Below, one piece after another: positions 54,043 through 62,677 of a stretch of 64,000 nucleotides of DNA. Within the stretch, counting starts at the first letter, position 1; each line of letters starts with the position of its first letter. Both the position numbers and the translations under genes were made by a program. The stretch is from Anaerolineales bacterium UBA6055 (GTDB lineage: Bacteria; Chloroflexota; Anaerolineae; Aggregatilineales; Phototrophicaceae): the NCBI GenBank assembly GCA_002428985.1, contig DIYL01000049.1, forward strand, positions 8,546 through 72,545, read 5' to 3'. The notes under the pieces were generated by a model. It made no database searches, was not told where the DNA came from, and saw only the letters and a program-made list of their open reading frames with translations.

Positions 54043-54226
54043 ATTGCATCGTAACTGTGAAATAAAATGAAATTGCACTGTAAGCACAAAAAAATTCGGT
54101 ATATTTCAAAATGAAATATGCTTATCATTTTCTTCAGAAAACTGAAAATCTATATTTTTGCATAGTAAGCGTGGAAAAAATCAGATTAGCGAGTTATCGA
54201 ATTGCAGCGTAAACGTGAAATAAAAT
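54043..54226 (+). repeat. Four TnsB-binding-type repeats at the transposon end
   Basis: Copies at 54043-54068, 54072-54096, 54157-54182 and 54201-54226, all in the same orientation, with core (A/T)TTGCA-NN-GTAA-N-(c)GTG followed by an A/T tract. The first and fourth copies differ at only 3 of 28 positions. Their arrangement matches the repeated end sites of Tn7-like elements. Confidence 0.75.
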
Positions 54227-54493
54227 AACTATCAAACTATCTCACAAATCGATAGGTAATTAGCACTCCCGTTATTTGAGGACAGTTAATGAAGGCTTTT
54301 AATATTTATTAGATTAGTGGAAGAGTCGCAGGACATCGAACATAATACTGACTTGATAAATTATAGAAAACAGAGGCTTTCACAAACTTTCTATCGATAT
54401 GTTATGTTGAGATCAGAACTTACTGCCTAGCGTGATATATTCCAATGATGAATTATCACACCTATTTTATTAATGGAATAAAACAGCACTTCA

Positions 54494-54517
54494 ACATCTT
54501 AGGTTCACCTTAAGATG
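54494..54517 (-). terminator. Hairpin after the GIY-TniQ-HTH operon
   Basis: CATCTTA+GGT pairs with ACC+TTAAGATG (one bulged A) directly beyond the stop at 54518. Confidence 0.5.
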
Positions 54518-55006
54518 TCAACTATTCTGAATTAGTTTATAGCAGTCTTTATCCCATTTGAGTGTGTGGTAGCTTATGTCGGTTGCTATAGAAACTGTGT
54601 TGCATGTAATATCAATACCTCTATCGTGAAGCTCAATAATAGCTTTTTGCACTTTTTCAAAACGTTCTTGCTTTCTGTAAGCAATATAATCCCAATCGTT
54701 TGGATTACTTGATAAAGCAATCTTAAATAGTTGTCTTAGGCTAATACCAATATAATCTGCATAGTTGACGTAATTATTGAATGAGCAACCACGACTCAAC
54801 ACTCTGCCTCTCTCAATACCTTCAATAACAGATTGTGAAATATGAAGGTGGTTTGCAAGCTGCTTTACTGTTATTCCCTGAAGTTGTCGGTGGAACATCA
54901 GATACCTACCTATTGTTATTATTGTATGTTCTACATCTGATTCCCACTCTTGCGGTGATAGCAAAAAGACCATATCGTTCCAGCGATTAGTTTGTTGGAT
55001 GATCAA
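54518..55006 (-). CDS. HTH (Xre-type) protein, split C-terminal half of a TnsD/TniQ-like selector
   Basis: 162 residues. HTH region MFHRQLQGITVKQLANHLHISQSVIEGIERG in the first half; the second half contains another helical pair. Its start overlaps the tniQ stop by 4 bp (ATGA). The decayed copy at 56537-57597 encodes the same two parts as one continuous coding stretch, so this gene is the detached C-terminal half. By analogy with TnsD it is expected to contact the target DNA; inferred. Confidence 0.65.
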   Translation of the reverse strand: MIIQQTNRWNDMVFLLSPQEWESDVEHTIITIGRYLMFHRQLQGITVKQLANHLHISQSVIEGIERGRVLSRGCSFNNYVNYADYIGISLRQLFKIALSSNPNDWDYIAYRKQERFEKVQKAIIELHDRGIDITCNTVSIATDISYHTLKWDKDCYKLIQNS

Positions 55007-55557
55007 CTTTTTAGAAATTGGTTGGCTTCACAATTAACTAAGCTACCGCCGCAGTTTTGACAACTACCAATGTTAAAAGGAGCTTTAAATAGTGGGAGTA
55101 ATTTACCACAATTGGGACAGTGATCCCTCAACCAAGATAGATGCTTAATACAAACGGTGATTATTTTAAATCGCCATAGGAGACTATAGTACGCTGTTTC
55201 TGATAAGCAATATGGACAGTATCGAAAATGATCGCTGATTGCACTCGAGACGAAGCGACTCAAGGCTTGTGGATGCGCTGAGCGTCCAAATTTGACTACT
55301 AGGTGATGGAATGTTGCTTGTAATAACTCTGCTTCTGTTCGATTTGTTGCTGCTTTTAATGTCTCTATATTTAAAGGTACAAAATCAGCTATCTCACGAG
55401 TAACACGTTTTGATTGTTCAGGAAAGAGTGTAAATGAAATACCGTCAACTGATTTTATTTTGTTAAGAACTGCTAGTCTAATTAAGTATCCAGTCAAACT
55501 TTCTAATGAATAAATCTTGGGGTGTACTGGTAAAACCTCAAATGAATAATGCATCAT
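55003..55557 (-). CDS. tniQ: TniQ-family transposition protein
   Basis: 184 residues, short for the family. FEVLPVHPKIYSLESLTGYLIRLA is the classic TniQ start. Zinc ligands follow: RYCPYCLSETAYYSLLWRFKIITVC, HCPNCGKLLPL, CQNCGGSLV. TniQ links target recognition to TnsC. It sits 5 bp after the GIY-YIG gene and overlaps the HTH gene, forming a three-gene operon. Confidence 0.85.
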   Translation of the reverse strand: MMHYSFEVLPVHPKIYSLESLTGYLIRLAVLNKIKSVDGISFTLFPEQSKRVTREIADFVPLNIETLKAATNRTEAELLQATFHHLVVKFGRSAHPQALSRFVSSAISDHFRYCPYCLSETAYYSLLWRFKIITVCIKHLSWLRDHCPNCGKLLPLFKAPFNIGSCQNCGGSLVNCEANQFLKS

Positions 55558-55562
55558 GATAA

Positions 55563-56219
55563 TTATGAACGCCGAACGTTAAGTGGAGGTAATGTACCAG
55601 ATCGCTCAATATATTTTTCGATTAAGAGACGTTCAATAATCTGAGCATCAGCTTTTTCAGGTATATATATCCATTCAAGAAATTTAACCTCTTTGATGAG
55701 CAATGGATCTTTGAGAAAACGTCCAAAGCGTTCACTTAAATTCCCCTCCCCTATTCGGAGAATACGATTTCGTGAGTCTAGCAAACGATATACAGCTGTT
55801 CGAGATTTATCAACCGAGTCTAATCCATTGCGTGAAAATTCTGTGTGTAACCATGATATATCGTCAACAAATACTCCTAGGTCATATGTCCAGTCGGTTG
55901 GTATGATTAGTTGAAGACGTATTTTTGGAAGGCGGACACGCGGTTTCAACACTTCATCGTAAAACGGTTTTGATCTAAATTTTCCACCTGATTTTCCATT
56001 TGGTGTTTTGTTTAGATAACTCAAGAAAAACGCATTATTGGGATATTCTATTTTCTTAATTAGAAGAACCAAAGGACCCTTCGCAATATAGAATAATACA
56101 ACTGAGTCACCAGCATTATAATGAATTCGATTACATAATCCACTTGAGAGACTGATAGTTCCATCTCGTTGTATACTAACAGATAAAGACCCCGTACTGG
56201 GTCGTACTTCAACAGGCAT
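55563..56219 (-). CDS. GIY-YIG-like nuclease with AbrB-like N-terminus
   Basis: 218 residues. Residues 1-50 (SVSIQRDGTISLSSGLCNRIHYNAGDSVVLFYIAKGPLVLLIKK-like pattern, shown here only in part) resemble an AbrB/SpoVT swapped-hairpin DNA-binding fold. The C-terminal part AVYRLLDSRNRILRIGEG, LSERFGRFL and ERLLIEKYIERSGTLPPLN matches a GIY-YIG core (V-Y-R for GIY, I-G-E-G for YIG, then Arg and Glu). It is the first gene of the tniQ operon. Homing- or target-cleaving activity is a guess. Confidence 0.55.
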   Translation of the reverse strand: MPVEVRPSTGSLSVSIQRDGTISLSSGLCNRIHYNAGDSVVLFYIAKGPLVLLIKKIEYPNNAFFLSYLNKTPNGKSGGKFRSKPFYDEVLKPRVRLPKIRLQLIIPTDWTYDLGVFVDDISWLHTEFSRNGLDSVDKSRTAVYRLLDSRNRILRIGEGNLSERFGRFLKDPLLIKEVKFLEWIYIPEKADAQIIERLLIEKYIERSGTLPPLNVRRS

Positions 56220-56334
56220 TTCTTAAACTCCAAATTAACTAATAGTGGCTTTTATCAATCTCACAAATTATTATTTCAAACTACATATCTGATACAATTG
56301 TTTATATTCTTTCAAAACCTATGATAAGGGTAAT

Positions 56335-56381
56335 ATTTGCTGATGTACCACATCCTGGCGGATTCATGTACATCAGCAAAT
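56335..56381. repeat. Perfect 14-bp inverted repeat in 56220-56536
   Basis: ATTTGCTGATGTAC (56335-56348) and GTACATCAGCAAAT (56368-56381) with a 19-bp spacer. It lies between the starts of the GIY operon (-) and the decayed tniQ (+), so it could be an operator. TACCACATC also occurs twice nearby. No gene in this 317-bp stretch. Confidence 0.6.
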
Positions 56382-56536
56382 TGACCAGATGCAATTTGCA
56401 TTTAAGCAAAACGCGAGGGTAAATATACCACATCTGCTTCATCCTGAGCAAGTTATTTACTATATTTAATTATGCTCATAGGTATCCTTACTGTCTGGTC
56501 TGTCTGTGAATATATAGATGGGGCGGACAAATTGAA

Positions 56537-57597
56537 ATGAGCTACTATTTTGAAGTACTCCCTTTACATCCAAAACCTAAGGAATTTGAATTATTCACTA
56601 GTTACATCAATCGTTTGCTCGAGTTAAATCAAATAACAATAAATGAGCTTGCTAAATTGGCAAAGGAACCAGCTTTAAATTTACAAACAAGTACTTTAGA
56701 TTACGGACATTATGGAGTTAACTCTATTGCAAATCTTACTGGCCATACTGTAGAACAGATTTCACAAACTACCCTTCTTGAATTCATGCACCGATTTGTT
56801 CGCGAGCCTCAAAATTAGTTGTGGAGCGTTTCTTAAAAGGTGAATTAGTGAATTATCAAAGATTTTGCCCAAAGTGTCTTAGCGAGCATAACATTCATCT
56901 CTTAGCATGGCGTTTCAAGTCTATAACTACCTGTGTCCTTCATGATAACTTCCCACTATTTGATGCTTGTTGCCACTGCGGATCACGTATTGAGTTTGTG
57001 CAAACTACAAACAATAGATGTCCAACTTGTGGCAAATTACTCACTGAATGTTCCTTAAATGATGAAGTAAAAGACACGGTTAATTTTAATACTGAATCAT
57101 GGAATAACTTTGTAGGTTTAACAGAGACTAGTGAGCATCCCAATCCATATGCCCGATTGCACTGGTAGGTAAAATATTGCGTAAGTTACGTGAATCAAAT
57201 AGGATGAATTCATCACAGACTTGGCTTGAAGCAAAATGCCGTAACATCAAATCTTGAAGGTAGATTTGTGGCTAATGGGGAAACCTATCGCCATTATGTA
57301 GAATATGCAGCTATGTTTGGGTATAAGGTGTCTGATCTGTTTGATATGGTGGATAAGCATTTTGAAGTAGAAAATGGCACTTACATTTGGTCCAATGATG
57401 GCATTTTAGAATATGGATCCGACTCTGTTCATCAAGTATATAGAGCAGGACAAACTATTATGGATGAACATGGGAAAATAACGAAAACGACTTTCAAATC
57501 TATATTTGGAGATAAATACACTCAGATCACGAACGATCCAATTGCAGCAATGCTTATAGATGTACATGTTGAGCATAGCAAATCAAAGGAGAGATGA
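56537..57597 (+). pseudogene. Decayed TniQ-HTH fusion (second selector copy)
   Basis: At least three lesions: the TniQ start FEVLPLHPKPKEFELFTSYINRLLEL (frame 2) runs to a stop at 56818, continues in another frame from 56821 with FCPKCLSEHNIHLLAWRF and CHCGS, CPTCGKLL, stops at 57168, and resumes with shifts around 57171 and 57226 as a HTH half (ETYRHYVEYAAMFGYKVSDLF). Each segment aligns with the intact tniQ/HTH pair at 54518-55557, but here TniQ and HTH were one continuous protein. Confidence 0.75.
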
Positions 57598-57620
57598 GGT
57601 CAATAATTTATCAACCTCAT
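57594..57620. terminator. Hairpin between convergent decayed selector and tnsC
   Basis: ATGAGGT/ACCTCAT 7-bp stem with a 13-nt loop. Confidence 0.5.
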
Positions 57621-57645
57621 AAAATATTCTGAGGTTCAAACGTTG

Positions 57646-58815
57646 TTAATTGGATTGTAGTCCGATGACGGTCAGGAAATCATCTGTGGCGTTTTGTTGG
57701 ATATTTCGCCAAGAATCTTGCAAAGTTGTATAAGATAAACAGGGCTCATCACCGCGATCAATTGCAAGCATGGATGCGTCAGCAATCAAAATCATAATGT
57801 CCCGTAAAACACCTTTAGTACTATCTTCGATGAATTGAACAAGACTATTCGAGTTATCTTCGAATTTATGCACACCCAAGTAAGAACTTGTAGTGAAAGA
57901 TAACAATAATTCAATAAATGTTAGGAACTTCGCTAAGTCAGTTCCTTTATATGGTTCTAAAGGGAAGTAATCGTTCCAACGACCCGCAATTTCAGGATCA
58001 CCTTGGATAAATTCAAGAGGGTTACAGGATGCACAAATAAAAGGAATCCCTCGATTCTCGTTTGAAATTTCGAGTAAATGTCGACGCATCTTCTTTGTTG
58101 TAAGATGTTGTATCTCATCAACGACAACAACTTCTACACGACACTGTTGAAAGAATAGAACGACTTTATCATGTAAAACAGGCTCTCTATCGCCTTTCAA
58201 ATAAGTTTTTCCACACCGCAATATCATTTGTTTTAAGATACGGTTGACTGACTTATTACTAACTGGTGCATCAATTTTTACAATTGGTACACGATTCCGC
58301 TCTGTTTCAACTACAGGTTGATCGTTGAATACCATCCAATCAAGGCATGATGTTTTTCCCATTCCACTGGGTCCACCAAGCAAAAAGTTGCGTTGTTGAC
58401 CAAGGGATCTAAAGCCTCTAATACGACTGATTTTGTCGTACAAATCACGGAGATCAGGCACCATTAAAAATAAGAAATTCTGAAGCCATAACTTACGTGA
58501 AGACTTAGATAGCTTAGAGAATTGTTGTACAAGATTGTTACGCAAGTCCTCATAGCCATGCATTTGAATCATCTTAGCATCAATCTCGATGGGAGCCTGT
58601 GCTAAAATTAACCGATTATAGGTACGTAAAACTTTTGCTTGGGCTCCCATCTGAACATCAATAGAATCATCAGTGAGTTGATCAATGAAATCAAGTATTT
58701 TACTCTCTTCAGTTTGCCAATCTGTGCGCCACTGACGTAGATCTGACAAACGATCTTGCACATCGAGGTCGAGTGTGATGTGTATCGTTTTACTCTTAAT
58801 CGATTGTTTGAGCAT
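57646..58815 (-). CDS. tnsC: TnsC-type AAA+ transposition ATPase
   Basis: 389 residues with an AGGAG site before ATG 58815. Walker A GGPSGMGKT (147-155), Walker B VVVVDEIQHL (229-238), then ISNENRGIPFICASCNPLE as the sensor region. The large N-terminal region fits TnsC, which joins TniQ-bound target to TnsAB. It lies downstream of tnsB and the short tail ORF on the same strand. Confidence 0.9.
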   Translation of the reverse strand: MLKQSIKSKTIHITLDLDVQDRLSDLRQWRTDWQTEESKILDFIDQLTDDSIDVQMGAQAKVLRTYNRLILAQAPIEIDAKMIQMHGYEDLRNNLVQQFSKLSKSSRKLWLQNFLFLMVPDLRDLYDKISRIRGFRSLGQQRNFLLGGPSGMGKTSCLDWMVFNDQPVVETERNRVPIVKIDAPVSNKSVNRILKQMILRCGKTYLKGDREPVLHDKVVLFFQQCRVEVVVVDEIQHLTTKKMRRHLLEISNENRGIPFICASCNPLEFIQGDPEIAGRWNDYFPLEPYKGTDLAKFLTFIELLLSFTTSSYLGVHKFEDNSNSLVQFIEDSTKGVLRDIMILIADASMLAIDRGDEPCLSYTTLQDSWRNIQQNATDDFLTVIGLQSN

Positions 58816-58860
58816 ATTTAATCTCCTGTATTGGAATATCTGGATGTCTGGTTGTGATAC

Positions 58861-59034
58861 TTATTCATCTGAGAATAGATTGTCATAGTAATCGAAAGGT
58901 TCATCATCTCCTCTTTGAGATGTATCTGAAGTTTCGATGTTGTCTGAATTGGGGTCAGTAGATAGACGATCCTTAGCGTTTTTCTGCCTGCGTTTACGCT
59001 CTTCTAACTCTTTACCACGTTGATCGTTGACCAT
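58861..59034 (-). CDS. 57-codon acidic tail in frame with tnsB
   Basis: Begins at ATG 59034, in the same frame as tnsB and only two codons after its TAA. It reads NDQRGKELEERKRRQKNAKD and ends DDEPFDYYDNLFSDE. The charged linker followed by an acidic-aromatic tip resembles the flexible C-terminal tail of TnsB that hooks TnsC. It may be a separate small protein, or the real TnsB C-terminus cut off by a stop. Confidence 0.55.
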   Translation of the reverse strand: MVNDQRGKELEERKRRQKNAKDRLSTDPNSDNIETSDTSQRGDDEPFDYYDNLFSDE

Positions 59035-59040
59035 TTGCCA

Positions 59041-60963
59041 TTAATTCGTGAATTTCAACCAATCTCTTGCTGGTTGACCAGCATCTTTAGCAAGTTTTTT
59101 CGCCATTTCTCTTTCAGCAACACTTATGCGTAAAAGAGTTCCGTCTGCCAACCGCATTTCTTTAGCGTAGATATCACCGATATAATGACCATCACGAAAT
59201 ATTGCAAGTATGCTAATGTTATTCGGATCATAACGAATACTATATTCAACAGATTTCCCATCCTTACCAATACGTTCAGCTGTATGAATGTCCTTTGAGA
59301 TATAATGCATTCCAAATGCACTAACCCCTTTATCGCTGATTTTGCGTGTTTGAGGATCCATACGCCAGAAAAGACGCTTCATACCTGTGGTTAACTTTGG
59401 AACAATGGGCAAGCTCATTTCGAGACCCTCTACCCACTTCTCATGAGGAGTCATGCCGCCAATTCCATTGTGAGAAGTGTGCTGATAGTTAAGGATCAAT
59501 TCATGAATGTACTGATAAAGATCCTCATAGAATAAACGAGCTTTTTTCTTTGCATTTGCAATATCTTTGTGTTCGCTAGACTGAATTGCTCCTTCTAGCA
59601 TTTGTTTTATTTTATCTGAGAAATTACCAAATAGGCGTTCGATAATTGCACCATAACGCCCCTTATATGGCGGGCGGAAATCTAATGTGATGCTATTATA
59701 TTGACCTTGTTTGCTGATTGATCGGGCAAGGTCTTCCAGGCTATGGCTGTGGTGCGCCCATGTATTATCAAGTGATAGATGTTGCATAATTCCATACGAA
59801 ATCCATTCATCATCTAAACCAAGCTCGATGTGGGATGTTTTCGGCCAAATTGAATGCAACAAAGCCGTCTGAATAGATTCAATACACGGCGATTCTTCAA
59901 GCAATGCAAAACCTAAAATTGATCGAGAATATGCATCAATTAGAACAGTCAACCAGAGGCGTATTGGTTCGTCATCTTCATTAAGTATATAAAGATCGAT
60001 TAACCAGTGATCGGCGAAAACATACTGTAAAATCCGGGATGCATTGTGAATGTAACTCTCATACACAGTATAACGAGACTCCCATTCTTCTTCACCATAT
60101 CTTGCAATGATGACATCCTTTCCAAGTTCGGGTACGTTTTCAAAGTATTTCAGATAATTGTAGAACCACCGTTGTGACGGCAGAGCCGTTTCAACTAGAA
60201 TGTGCTCATAATCTGGATTATTTAGAATGTTCTCCATGGGAACTTTAGAATTGAGCAAATCTTCAATCAGATTACGTGGTACTGCTCCCTTACATCGATC
60301 AGGATGCGGCCATAGATTGTTGGTACGAGTTAGAATTGATTTAGCATTTTTGAAAAGCAGACTTTTTCGCATACGATTTGGACCAGAGTAATATTCGCCA
60401 ATCAGTACATCTATGAAATACAACTGCGGGCGGGTTGTTCGTAATTGATTAAATGTTGAGCGGCGAAAACTAGAAGCAATTTGTGAGACATTACCACTGT
60501 AATAAATATACAAATTACGATATTTGTAGTAAGTGGTTATGCAAACTGGCTTATCCAGCATCTTTAATGCTTGTTCTAAGGCTTTCGTATATTTGAAATC
60601 CTCTCCACGCATTACAGCTTCAACCCTGAGGTGTTCTAGATACTCATCTGTATTTTCTACAACATCAATTACAGCTTTTGCTTTATTGAGAAATGAACGG
60701 GGAAGGTCTAATGAATTAACAGGTTCAATCATTGGTTGTTGTATAACAATCATATCATTCAACTGTTCAATCGTAGGTGCAAAGATTAACTGATCGTTAT
60801 CTTCAGCTGTAAATAGCTCTTGAACTGTGAACTCTTTTTGATTCCATGTGGAGTTCTGGATTGCACTGATGACACCATCTTCTGGGTTGAGTGCTTCAAT
60901 CTTGTACTTATCCCCTCGGAAAAAGAAGAATGTTCCGAGACGTATCAGTGAATTATTGGTCAT
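59041..60963 (-). CDS. tnsB: TnsB-type DDE transposase
   Basis: 640 residues. The integrase core has the first Asp in DHWLIDLYILNEDDEP, the second in LTVLIDAYSRSILGFAL, and Glu in RPPYKGRYGAIIERLFGNF. N-terminal helical DNA-binding region and C-terminal beta-barrel (WRMDPQTRKISDKGVSAFGMHY) are typical of TnsB/MuA. It cuts the 3' ends. Start overlaps the tnsA stop by 11 bp. Confidence 0.93.
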   Translation of the reverse strand: MTNNSLIRLGTFFFFRGDKYKIEALNPEDGVISAIQNSTWNQKEFTVQELFTAEDNDQLIFAPTIEQLNDMIVIQQPMIEPVNSLDLPRSFLNKAKAVIDVVENTDEYLEHLRVEAVMRGEDFKYTKALEQALKMLDKPVCITTYYKYRNLYIYYSGNVSQIASSFRRSTFNQLRTTRPQLYFIDVLIGEYYSGPNRMRKSLLFKNAKSILTRTNNLWPHPDRCKGAVPRNLIEDLLNSKVPMENILNNPDYEHILVETALPSQRWFYNYLKYFENVPELGKDVIIARYGEEEWESRYTVYESYIHNASRILQYVFADHWLIDLYILNEDDEPIRLWLTVLIDAYSRSILGFALLEESPCIESIQTALLHSIWPKTSHIELGLDDEWISYGIMQHLSLDNTWAHHSHSLEDLARSISKQGQYNSITLDFRPPYKGRYGAIIERLFGNFSDKIKQMLEGAIQSSEHKDIANAKKKARLFYEDLYQYIHELILNYQHTSHNGIGGMTPHEKWVEGLEMSLPIVPKLTTGMKRLFWRMDPQTRKISDKGVSAFGMHYISKDIHTAERIGKDGKSVEYSIRYDPNNISILAIFRDGHYIGDIYAKEMRLADGTLLRISVAEREMAKKLAKDAGQPARDWLKFTN

Positions 60964-61651
60964 GTTTCACCTCATCAATAATCCAAACCTTCGCCTGTTT
61001 GTTTGGGGATGAATCAATAAAAAGTAGAATACACATGTCTGTCTTTACATAACCATGCCAGATCATATGGAGCAGCGTAGAGCAAACCTGATTTCGTTGG
61101 TAGTTATACTGCTCGGTTATAAGACGGATTAAGTCAAAAATTTTAATCTTATCTAAGCTACTCAAATGAGAAGCAATAAGTTTACTTATTTGGATGTTGT
61201 TATAAGCTTTAGGACGAAAAGCAACCAAGTTGTCCAGATTAGCCCACTTACTGCCAGATGGTAATGTCTTGTCTGTATGAACCACATATTTCCAACCACG
61301 TTGCCCACATATATTCTCTGCAGCTATTTCGCGTTCAGCTATACTTACCTTGCTTTCTCGTCGCTCTTGTACAGTAACCTCATGTATCTCTATAGATTCG
61401 TCAGCACGCCATATGAGGTAATCGGGAACATATGACCTCTTTTGTCCATCTTTGCTAATAAAGTGAAATTTCTCAGGTTGGCTTATAAAATCCTTCACAC
61501 TTGGATCGTTATCCAGTGTGACAACTAGCTTATATTCCAGAAACGACTCGCACTGCACTGTACGATTTGCTTTATTTACATAGGTCGATGGGCGATTGCC
61601 TTGAATGTGCTTGAACCTACGGACATCATCTTTTGGTGGTTTTCGTTTCAT
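60953..61651 (-). CDS. tnsA: TnsA-type endonuclease
   Basis: 232 residues from Met 61651; the longer start at 61690 would overlap a palindromic operator. TnsA core: Glu39 in SFLEYKLV, Asp77 in YVPDYLIW, then HEVTVQE, where the usual Gln/Glu-x-Lys reads Glu91-Val92-Thr93. TnsA normally cuts the 5' ends so that the element moves by cut-and-paste. Missing Lys may reduce this activity. It is the first gene of tnsA-tnsB-tnsC, facing the regulator at 61775. Confidence 0.85.
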   Translation of the reverse strand: MKRKPPKDDVRRFKHIQGNRPSTYVNKANRTVQCESFLEYKLVVTLDNDPSVKDFISQPEKFHFISKDGQKRSYVPDYLIWRADESIEIHEVTVQERRESKVSIAEREIAAENICGQRGWKYVVHTDKTLPSGSKWANLDNLVAFRPKAYNNIQISKLIASHLSSLDKIKIFDLIRLITEQYNYQRNQVCSTLLHMIWHGYVKTDMCILLFIDSSPNKQAKVWIIDEVKHDQ

Positions 61652-61683
61652 AATATATATCCATTCTATATGTTTATTTGCAT

Positions 61684-61705
61684 ATTGCATTTGTACAAAT
61701 ACAAT
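61684..61705. promoter_or_regulatory. Palindromic operator between tnsA and regulator
   Basis: Perfect 12-bp palindrome ATTTGTACAAAT (61689-61700), extended by ATTG and CAAT arms (20 of 22 bases symmetric). Located between the divergent tnsA (61651) and regulator (61775) starts; the likely binding site of the encoded HTH protein. Confidence 0.65.
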
Positions 61706-61774
61706 ATTCTTGTAGCCATGTCAAGTAAATCAGAGCATCCTTGAAAAATACATTTAATTTTTCGGAGATTATGG

Positions 61775-62677
61775 ATGCTGTCATTTGGCAAGTGGGTGCG
61801 AGAACAACGCCAAAAATATGGATGGAACCTAACATCTGCTGCTAGCAATACAGGAGTCGATGCAAGCACACTTAGTAGGATCGAAAATGAGAGAACACAA
61901 GCTACACTTGATACAGCTTTGAGAATTTGTGAAGGATTTGAAGTTCAGTTTGTGGATCTAATTTTGGATTTGGTTGGAAAAGAGATAATCGAGACAATTC
62001 AGATGGAATCTAATGATGGTATCGAACATATTGTAAATGTTCTTGATCTTTTCAACTTAGACCGTTTTTTGATACTCTTTGGCCAAGATCCTAAAAAAGG
62101 ATGTAAAATCTTAGGTGAGCTACTTCAAATTGCCACTATATATGAGCAAAGAAATTCAGAATTAAAGATAATGTCATTCTCTGAGAATGACATTTATCGA
62201 CTGTTATTGCCAAATCCGATTTATCATGCTGAGCTTGCCTACCCATCTGATTATCGCGCACAGGAGGTACTTCAGACTTATTACAATGATGGAGTTGTGA
62301 CTCTTAATGATGTTGGAATTTACTTGCGATTTAGGCGTATACAGTCTAATAAGACACTAGCCAATATAGAAGGTTCTACAAAGCGGTCTGCTAGCCTCTT
62401 GAGTAGAATAGAGGGGGGAGAATTAGGACGCATTAAGCTCCAAACTGCACTTAATTTAAATGAAGAACTTGGAAGTGACAAAAATGAGATACTTGGGATG
62501 TTCTGGGCGGCAGCTGAATATCAATCTATGGTTTCGCAACATAGTTTTCAAATAGATGGTAGAGATGTTCAGGCATCTGCCGTCAGTGAGGCCCTTGTAA
62601 CAATTTCTAGATGGCTGCAAGTTCAAAATAAATCCGTTGAGTGGATTGAATATTTATCTGACCAATTATCTAGTTGA
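61775..62677 (+). CDS. Transposon regulator with two HTH_Xre domains
   Basis: 300 residues. First HTH: FGKWVREQRQKYGWNLTSAASNTGVDASTLSRIENERTQA (residues 3-42). Second: IYLRFRRIQSNKTLANIE...SLLSRIEGGELGR, around 190. Divergent from tnsA with a palindrome between, so it probably controls the tns operon and itself. The C-terminal part is all helical. ATG 61775 has CGGAG at 8 nt. Confidence 0.75.
   Translation: MLSFGKWVREQRQKYGWNLTSAASNTGVDASTLSRIENERTQATLDTALRICEGFEVQFVDLILDLVGKEIIETIQMESNDGIEHIVNVLDLFNLDRFLILFGQDPKKGCKILGELLQIATIYEQRNSELKIMSFSENDIYRLLLPNPIYHAELAYPSDYRAQEVLQTYYNDGVVTLNDVGIYLRFRRIQSNKTLANIEGSTKRSASLLSRIEGGELGRIKLQTALNLNEELGSDKNEILGMFWAAAEYQSMVSQHSFQIDGRDVQASAVSEALVTISRWLQVQNKSVEWIEYLSDQLSS

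Larger units (their letters stand above)
54038..62677. mobile_element. Tn7-like transposon, one end identified, second end not found
   Basis: The left end is taken as TGT at 54038, followed by four direct repeats. The element encodes tnsA, tnsB, tnsC, a split tniQ with HTH partner, a GIY-YIG nuclease, a decayed second tniQ-HTH and a double-HTH regulator. The region is more AT-rich than its flanks. The opposite end should show ACA preceded by inverted copies of the repeats and a GCCAA duplication; I see none up to 62841, so it is decayed, or lies past the window. No cas gene and no CRISPR array are present. Confidence 0.8.

Noticed and set aside
53812..54087. ORFs on both strands over the tRNA-Sec gene
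   Set aside because: They read through a clearly folded tRNA and have no family features.
56519..56536. Resemblance of GGGCGGACAAA to the Tn7 terminal sequence
   Set aside because: A single copy just before a coding start, not followed by repeats, and different from the four end repeats at 54043; probably chance.
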